Shown: piece after piece, positions 8,801 through 12,376 of the stretch
How positions within the stretch are numbered: position 1 is the stretch's first letter
How the letters are laid out: every line of letters begins with the position of its first letter
Source: Bacillota bacterium
Lineage (GTDB): Bacteria > Bacillota > Dehalobacteriia > UBA4068
Length of the DNA stretch: 12,376 nucleotides
Assembly: GCA_017439615.1 (NCBI GenBank)
Contig: JAFSIU010000163.1
Span: forward strand, 1-12,376
Direction: 5' to 3'
The notes under the pieces: model-generated
Database searches by the model: none
The model's input: the letters and a program-made list of their open reading frames with translations, nothing else
What the model was told of the DNA's origin: nothing
Made by a program: the position numbers and the translations under genes

Positions 8801-10452
8801 TAAACGACGATCCCAACGCAAGCCAGATCGCGATCCGCAACGCGCTGCTGGTGCTGGATGAGGCGCAGAAGGGTCTGCTGGAGGTCTCCAATGCCGCGCT
8901 GAACACCAAGGTGCAGGAGGTCCGTGATCTTATGGGCACCGGTACGGAAGTGGCCGGCTATATCGTGGATATGGGAGCAGACGGCTTCGTGGCAATGCTG
9001 GAAGGCACCCAGGCGGATATCGCAGGCTGGCAGAACGCCAACGAGGGCGAGATCCTGAGCGTCGACAACACAAAAAATGCCAACAACGAGGGCAACAACA
9101 TCATTACTCCCGTATACACCGATGCCACCTGGAACACTTTGGCAAATGCTCTGTACCAGGCTGAGGCAGTGGTAGCCAATGAAAATGCTTCCGATGATCA
9201 GATCAATGCTGCCCTGTCCGCTTTGGATGAGGCACAGAAGGCACTGCAGAATGCCGTGATCTATGTGCCCTACGAGTACAACGGCGACCTGTACTACATG
9301 GCAAGAAGCGAGGCCGAGGCGGAGGACACCTACGGCAGATGGTACGATGCCGGCTTCAAACGGGTCGTTGCAGATGTGACCATCCTGAAGCTGAATGCCT
9401 ACGCCAAGGAAATCTCTATCGCCGAGATGGATATGAATGCTGCCATTACCAACGATGTGGAGTACATCACGCCTGACATCGCCTTTATTGACCAGGTGTT
9501 CCCCGAATTGCGGGATGTGCAGATCAAGGGCGCGCACTGGGATGCTGTGGATGCTGAGTACTTTACCGAGCTGATGGGCTCCGGCCTGTACAACAGACTC
9601 AGCAAGTTGGTGGCCATGGTGGACACTGACGCGGCGCTGTCTGGCGTGTCTACTGCGGAGGCTGCTGAATTGATCGCCAAGTATGAAAATAACGAGGATG
9701 TGACCGCTGCGGCTGCGGGTCAGGCCATCGCTGATCTGACCGACGATATTGTGGCCGCGTACAAGGATTACGCCAAGAGCGACACCGCTCCCATGACCGA
9801 CAACCTGAGAATGATGCTGACCGCTGCCGTCAATGCAGCCAAGGCTACTGAGGGTTATGAGGAGAACGCTTCTCTGAAGTCTGTTGCCGAAGCGGCAGAG
9901 TCTTTGCTGGCAGAGGACGCAACGCCCACCAACCGGGATGCCTCCGATGCGCTGGCGGATGTCAATGCCTTGCTGACCGATAAGATCACGGAGGACAACA
10001 CCATCGTCTACAAGATCTACGGCGGTGATGAGGCTGTGGTCTACGAGGCTAACTACCCCGGTGCAAAGCTGAAGCTTACCGGCAAGTCCGGCACTACCAC
10101 CCTGGGTGTTACCGTGCTGACCGAGGAGGGTGTTGTGGTCAAGCTGTCCAAGGAACTGAAGATCTGCGACAAGGCAGAAAAGGCTGAAGCGGATGTGTCT
10201 GTTCTGAATATCGCCAAGGATAGCACCGGCCAGGTGAAGGTGGCCCTGATCTTTGCAGATGACACCGCTCCCAATAAGGAGAAGGCCATCAAGTATACCT
10301 GGGCTACCGGCGATACCGCTGTTGCCACCGTATCCGGCGGCGAGACCGCGACCGTCAAGGGCGTGGATGCCGGCGAGGTGGAGATCAGCGTCTCCGTGGA
10401 GACCGATTGCGGAAATACTTATGTCGCAAAGCTGACGGTAAATGTTGCATAA
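5893..10452 (+). CDS. rnj: Ribonuclease J fused in frame to a surface protein (probable chimera)
   Basis: Residues 1 to about 606 (to about 7,710) are RNase J, an exo- and endoribonuclease that turns over mRNA in the cytoplasm. After a Lys/Ala-rich N-terminal tail of about 90 residues come IIPLGGMGEVGKN, the metallo-beta-lactamase motif HGHEDH at 158-163, a THSIPDS block, SDFKMD, the CPSF-type core and MHGEYRM. The C-terminal domain is recognisable through LPEIVSKGF and KTDWNA, then stops: the last ~30 residues, normally ending in a block like KTKRRPMILP, are missing. The frame continues for about 910 residues of an extracellular protein with different base composition. The start is the ATG at 5893 because AAAGGAG (5881-5887) is its ribosome site; an in-frame ATG at 5878 precedes that site. 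No signal peptide exists to export the fused part, so the product as written makes little biological sense. RNase J identity is firm; the fusion is probably artificial. Confidence 0.85.
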   Translation: MEKQETQASEKSAKPKKRWYPSKKKAEKEDAMISAEQKQAAEISKKKSSEVKSTKTKPVVTASEQNKKNEPAPAASKAHKNVKQGAPLKDSKLKIIPLGGMGEVGKNMTLIQYGESIICIDGGLMFPEEELLGIDLVIPDYSYLLENKDKLKGFVLTHGHEDHIGAMPYILKDFPQTPVFAARLTLGLLKVKLAEHKIKADLHEVQARQTVNIGPFAIEFIRITHSIPDSLGIAIHTPAGTVLMLSDFKMDMSPVDGQLMDFGRIAALGEEGVLLLMSDSTNVEKDGFTPSEKTVGDTFDKIFMSAKGRIFVTSFASNVHRLQQAIWSAEKVGRKVCFVGRGMVNVANIAMEMGYLQVPPNMLIEPEEVNDYPLNKILILTTGSQGEPLSGLSRMSTGDHKQVQILPGDLVIFSATPIPGNERLVGRTIDNLYRLGATVVYERSAGTHVSGHASREELKVLLNMVKPKYFVPMHGEYRMLFKHAVLAQQVGIPETNIFVLENGKVLDINKARGRIDGSVSAGRVLVDGRGVGDVGNTVLKDRKQLSQSGVMIVNLLVSKKNGKLLELPEIVSKGFIFEKEYEHIIDEVREKIIAVCSDMGKTDWNAAKVACDELTDGSYTWDELKGVLENILNVDMILINGKTISAGLDVNGLLEAALIEMTLAPGSGLFADVADFVDNYTVSGSYAGKNVEMATASATSPKYLPALATGVNTLTPADGGEEASALPLTATYGYAIDLAFRCNAAQPDLVLQTKGVQRAYNGGENPEDVTSDSGNTQGGGSFMEFSSRDNDFTLEQRLVLMDALRVGFIDDQGLILGIAKLDINNHDVTETSVKAPLYMYNYSFEADELSDGLVLTMGERKLTDNLITLLQQNVAKAVTVVVWLDGDLVDNTMVSATEATSLEGALNLQFATSAELIPAQDGNMFNYTVDKAGLEAAMTAANEIAVAGQGKYTNVSWDAFMNAFRRAEDVNDDPNASQIAIRNALLVLDEAQKGLLEVSNAALNTKVQEVRDLMGTGTEVAGYIVDMGADGFVAMLEGTQADIAGWQNANEGEILSVDNTKNANNEGNNIITPVYTDATWNTLANALYQAEAVVANENASDDQINAALSALDEAQKALQNAVIYVPYEYNGDLYYMARSEAEAEDTYGRWYDAGFKRVVADVTILKLNAYAKEISIAEMDMNAAITNDVEYITPDIAFIDQVFPELRDVQIKGAHWDAVDAEYFTELMGSGLYNRLSKLVAMVDTDAALSGVSTAEAAELIAKYENNEDVTAAAAGQAIADLTDDIVAAYKDYAKSDTAPMTDNLRMMLTAAVNAAKATEGYEENASLKSVAEAAESLLAEDATPTNRDASDALADVNALLTDKITEDNTIVYKIYGGDEAVVYEANYPGAKLKLTGKSGTTTLGVTVLTEEGVVVKLSKELKICDKAEKAEADVSVLNIAKDSTGQVKVALIFADDTAPNKEKAIKYTWATGDTAVATVSGGETATVKGVDAGEVEISVSVETDCGNTYVAKLTVNVA
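7685..7730. other. Junction between AT-rich and GC-rich blocks
   Basis: RNase J similarity ends at the residues DWNA (around 7,700-7,711), and codon choice changes at the same place from A/T-ending to G/C-ending codons. GC is 19 of 60 at 7621-7680, 30 of 60 at 7741-7800 and 38 of 60 at 7861-7920. No tRNA, inverted repeat, target duplication or integrase gene marks the join, which argues against a site-specific insertion. The exact base cannot be fixed without the intact relatives of both genes. Confidence 0.8.
7712..10452 (+). other. C-terminal part of a large FIVAR/Ig-fold surface protein (second half of the fused ORF)
   Basis: About 910 residues, rich in Asp, Ala, Val and Thr, Lys-poor relative to the left block and almost free of Cys, as in secreted proteins. 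The first ~320 residues are an unrecognised region with blocks such as MGERKLTDNLITLL and VVVWLDGDLVDNTM, which I associate with uncharacterised Clostridial surface proteins. Helical FIVAR-like repeats follow at about 8668-8880 and 9100-9250, both with the pattern W..(F/L)..A(F/L)..A, then a run of Asx/Ala and LDEAQK. A third, weaker copy lies near 9808-9975. The last ~90 residues (10180-10449) resemble a Big2 Ig-like domain, ending in the typical KLTVNVA. There is no LPXTG motif, S-layer repeat or C-terminal membrane helix. The native start, signal peptide and promoter are lost at the junction. A role in adhesion or carbohydrate binding is inference from the domains. Confidence 0.6.
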
Positions 10453-10461
10453 TTCGCTTCC

Positions 10462-10491
10462 AACGCCGCGGCTGGAAACAGCCGCGGCGTT
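10462..10491 (+). terminator. Strong GC-rich hairpin after the surface protein, without a T run
   Basis: A perfect 13-bp stem, AACGCCGCGGCTG at 10462-10474 pairing with 10479-10491, closes a GAAA tetraloop. The following bases (acaacacaaaa) contain no T tract, and neither side gives one on the other strand. It could stabilise the 3' end of the upstream message or weakly terminate it; the next ATG is only 19 bases away. Confidence 0.55.
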
Positions 10492-10510
10492 ACAACACAA
10501 AACGATGCCT

Positions 10511-10972
10511 ATGAAAAAATTTCGAAAACTGATGATCCTGAGCCTGACGCTGCTGTGGGCGGTACTGATGGTGCTGCCGGCAAGCGCCGACAGCTATTCG
10601 GAGTACGAAGGCGTACAGGTGATGGTCAAGATGGACAAGGAAGAATACGTTGAAGGTGAGCAGATCACCGCTACCATCACCGTGGTCAACACCAATGCCC
10701 AATCGGTGACCATCGCAAACCTGGAGCAGCTGATCCCGGAGGGGTATGTGCTGTCGGAAAACTCCGATGTATCCACCCAGGATGTAGAACTGAAATCCGG
10801 CCAAAGCCTGGAACTGAAGGTGACCTTTGAGGGCGAGCCTGCCCAGTCTGGGGAAGAGGGCAACGGATCATTTTGGGATAACCTGTTTTACGGCAGCACC
10901 CTGGGCGTGCCCAATATTTTCCTGATCGTGGTCGTGATTATCGCCATCATTATTTTCTTTGCCTTGACCTAA
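10511..10972 (+). CDS. Small secreted protein with C-terminal membrane anchor, function unknown
   Basis: The 153-residue product opens with a clear signal peptide: MKKFRK, a hydrophobic core, and PASA with likely cleavage after residue 26. Residues 35-110 form a beta-rich domain (VQVMVKMDKEEYVEGEQITA, then TITVVNTN and LIPEGYVLS) similar to the DUF11-like or CARDB-like repeats of bacterial surface proteins. A Gly/Ser/Glu linker leads to a membrane helix at about 133-152, and the protein stops there without the usual basic tail. The product would sit outside the cell, tethered to the membrane. The start was chosen because the signal peptide begins there; ATG at 10505 (two residues longer) and ATG at 10442 (overlapping the previous gene) are in frame. 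None has a visible Shine-Dalgarno sequence, which is odd. It probably works with the neighbouring surface proteins (inference). Confidence 0.72.
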   Translation: MKKFRKLMILSLTLLWAVLMVLPASADSYSEYEGVQVMVKMDKEEYVEGEQITATITVVNTNAQSVTIANLEQLIPEGYVLSENSDVSTQDVELKSGQSLELKVTFEGEPAQSGEEGNGSFWDNLFYGSTLGVPNIFLIVVVIIAIIIFFALT

Positions 10973-10978
10973 TGGGTA

Positions 10979-11017
10979 AAGCCCCGGTTTGGAACATCCA
11001 AACCGGGGCTTGTATTT
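10979..11017 (+). terminator. Rho-independent terminator after the small membrane-anchored protein
   Basis: A perfect 14-bp stem (AAGCCCCGGTTTGG at 10979-10992 pairing with 10998-11011) has a five-base loop and is followed by TGTATTT. It begins six bases after the stop codon and closes the upstream transcription unit. Confidence 0.85.
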
Positions 11018-11027
11018 GGGAAAAGTG

Positions 11028-11056
11028 TTGATTTTTCTTGCAAAATACGCTATAAT
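11028..11056 (+). promoter_or_regulatory. Predicted promoter of the last secreted-protein gene
   Basis: TTGATT at 11028-11033 and a perfect TATAAT at 11051-11056 are 17 bp apart, a near-consensus vegetative promoter placed just after a terminator. Transcription would start near 11063. The ~85-base leader contains a weak five-pair hairpin (AGCGA at 11109 and TCGCT at 11121), to which I give little weight. Confidence 0.72.
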
Positions 11057-11148
11057 CGAAAATGGTAGACTAGGTGCACTATACGTATGCGCTTTTGTAA
11101 GATATTTCAGCGAGGATTTTTCGCTTTTCAAATCAGGAGGAAGGACTT

Positions 11149-12342
11149 ATGAAGAAGCGGTTCATACTGTGTCTGCTGCTGGTGGCGCTGCTGGTGGCGG
11201 CGGCCTTGCCTGTCGGCGCGGTGGTAAAGGGCGTAGAGATATTTGAAGAGTACGGGACCACCTATGCCTGGGTGATCGGTGAACCGGTCATGCCGGACGA
11301 CCCTCCCGAAGATCATCACTGGGAAGCAGTGATGGATGCGGAAGGCTTCCAGGTAACGGAAGTGGGTCAGTGCGAATATTACGGAAAAAACCATGTCCAC
11401 TCCTGGGATTGCTGGGATCCGGTGACCTATGAAGAGATTTGCGGCATGGTGGCGCACAGCTGTAACATCAACTGCATCACGGATAATATTAAGTATAAGT
11501 ATGTACTGGTGGAGGACAAGAAGGAGCCGGTGCTGCTGATCGTGGGCCGGGGCCCGGAGGGCGAGGCGGTCCTGGATTGTGAATATGTGCTTTTGAAGCA
11601 GGAGGTCAAGACGGATCAGTACGGCCAGTATGTGCTGGACCTGGAGGGTAATCTCCAGTGGTCCACCGAACGGGTCAGCCAGGACGCAAAGCTCAACGAA
11701 AACGGCGTGGCAGCCCTGCTTCTGGACAAGAAGAAACTGGACCAGACCGCAGATTACGCAAAGCTGATCGTGGGCCAGGTGCTGAAGGGAGACGCGGCGG
11801 AGACCTACCGCCCTCTGGCAAAACGGTGGCAGGTCACCGTTCGGAAAAATGCCCAGGGCAAGTATGAACTGTACAGCATCACCGAAGCGCCCGGTGTTAA
11901 CCCCAAAAAGCCGGAGGACCTGCCCCAGGATTATTTTGCGCTGGGTCAGCCGGGCTTTGAGACTGTAGCAGATTATTTTAACGAAGCGACAAAGACCCTG
12001 ACGGTGGTCAACGAATACTATCTGGGCACCATCGGTCTGAATATTGAATTTGAGGGCTTCGGCAGTGTAGTACCCAATGAAGCTGCCGGCGCGGTGTCCA
12101 TCGTGGACGGCCCTACGGTATTTGGGGAGAAGTTTACGAAGGACACCACCCTGAAGAATGTACATATGGGTACTTATCATGTGGTGGCGGATCCGGTGGA
12201 GGTCCCCGGCTATGGGCTGGAGGATATCCGGATCCAGGTGCAGGCGCCTGTAGAGGCTCCTCCTGTGGATTACGGGGACGCGCTGGTGCTGTCGAAGAAC
12301 AGCGCCAACGCAGTTGTCACGGTGTGCCGAAGGAAAATATGA
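11149..12342 (+). CDS. Secreted surface protein with a His/Cys (HxHxxxC...ICG) motif
   Basis: The 397-residue protein begins with a signal peptide: MKKRF, a long hydrophobic core and PVGA, with likely cleavage after residue 24. AGGAGG at 11135-11140 sets the ATG. Residues 75-109 hold a dense Cys/His cluster: Cys75, HVHSWDC (82-88), EEICG (96-100), His103, Cys105 and Cys109. It resembles the repeated pattern H.H...CY...ICG..EH found in many Clostridial surface and pilin-like proteins, whose function is unknown; metal binding or disulfides are possible. The middle part is mixed alpha/beta and not recognised. After VVNEYY (about 286-291) comes a beta-rich C-terminal domain with a spacing reminiscent of Cna-B or SpaA-type prealbumin folds, but without a clear isopeptide motif. 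No LPXTG or membrane helix appears before the stop. The stop overlaps the next ATG, so the gene seems to head an operon. Specific function unknown. Confidence 0.75.
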   Translation: MKKRFILCLLLVALLVAAALPVGAVVKGVEIFEEYGTTYAWVIGEPVMPDDPPEDHHWEAVMDAEGFQVTEVGQCEYYGKNHVHSWDCWDPVTYEEICGMVAHSCNINCITDNIKYKYVLVEDKKEPVLLIVGRGPEGEAVLDCEYVLLKQEVKTDQYGQYVLDLEGNLQWSTERVSQDAKLNENGVAALLLDKKKLDQTADYAKLIVGQVLKGDAAETYRPLAKRWQVTVRKNAQGKYELYSITEAPGVNPKKPEDLPQDYFALGQPGFETVADYFNEATKTLTVVNEYYLGTIGLNIEFEGFGSVVPNEAAGAVSIVDGPTVFGEKFTKDTTLKNVHMGTYHVVADPVEVPGYGLEDIRIQVQAPVEAPPVDYGDALVLSKNSANAVVTVCRRKI

Positions 12343-12376
12343 TTATCAGACGAGAGGTCCGCTTAGGGAAAAAGAA
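12339..12376 (+). CDS. Start of the next gene, cut by window edge
   Basis: An ATG at 12339 overlaps the TGA of the previous gene in the classic ATGA arrangement and has GAAGGA at 12329-12334 as a ribosome site. The twelve visible residues, MIIRREVRLGKK, are basic, as at the cytoplasmic start of a membrane or signal-peptide protein, but are too few to identify it. Translational coupling with the upstream secreted protein is implied. Confidence 0.5.
   Translation, partial: MIIRREVRLGKK

Noticed and set aside
7606..10500. A very long open frame (964 codons) on the minus strand opposite the surface protein
   Set aside because: It mirrors the GC-rich plus-strand gene: third-position G/C leaves few stops on the other strand. 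Its translation is rich in His, Gly, Val and Gln without recognisable domains, while the plus frame shows clear repeats and an Ig-like end.
12300..12376. Frameshift at the end of the last secreted protein, since another frame stays open to the window edge
   Set aside because: The stop overlaps a well-placed ATG with its own ribosome site, which explains the open frame as the next gene; no homology evidence for a longer protein could be seen.

Overview
The window holds two blocks of DNA that do not look alike, joined inside one open reading frame near position 7,700.

Left block (1 to about 7,710). This AT-leaning DNA reads as a spore-forming, low-GC Firmicute; Negativicutes or Clostridia is my inference from gene content and order. 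It carries the 3' part of a CytX-type permease gene, then a lysine, diaminopimelate and dipicolinate cluster: dapB, a strong hairpin terminator, dpaA-dpaB (dipicolinate synthase, overlapping by 8 nt), asd and dapA, and after these the RNase J gene. Asd and DapA make the branch-point intermediate of the pathway. DapB takes it towards diaminopimelate and lysine for the cell wall, while DpaAB oxidises it to dipicolinate for the spore core. Good vegetative-type promoters with extended -10 elements lie before dapB, before asd and at the end of dapA. As given, asd carries a one-base frameshift.

Junction. The RNase J gene is normal up to about residue 606. It then loses the conserved last ~30 residues of the family and runs in frame into about 910 residues of a GC-rich surface-protein gene that lacks its own start and signal peptide. 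GC is 19/60 at 7621-7680 and 38/60 at 7861-7920. A chimeric assembly join is the simplest explanation; a real recombination is less likely but not excluded.

Right block (about 7,710 to the end). This GC-rich DNA has codon use typical of gut Oscillospiraceae-like Clostridia (inference). It encodes the C-terminal part of a large extracellular protein with FIVAR-like helical repeats and a C-terminal Big2-like Ig fold. Next come a small signal-peptide protein with one C-terminal membrane segment, a terminator, a consensus promoter and a secreted protein with a His/Cys motif common in Clostridial surface proteins. The start of another gene overlaps the end of that last one. This block looks like a cell-surface or adhesion locus. 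No RNA genes, CRISPR arrays or insertion sequences were seen.
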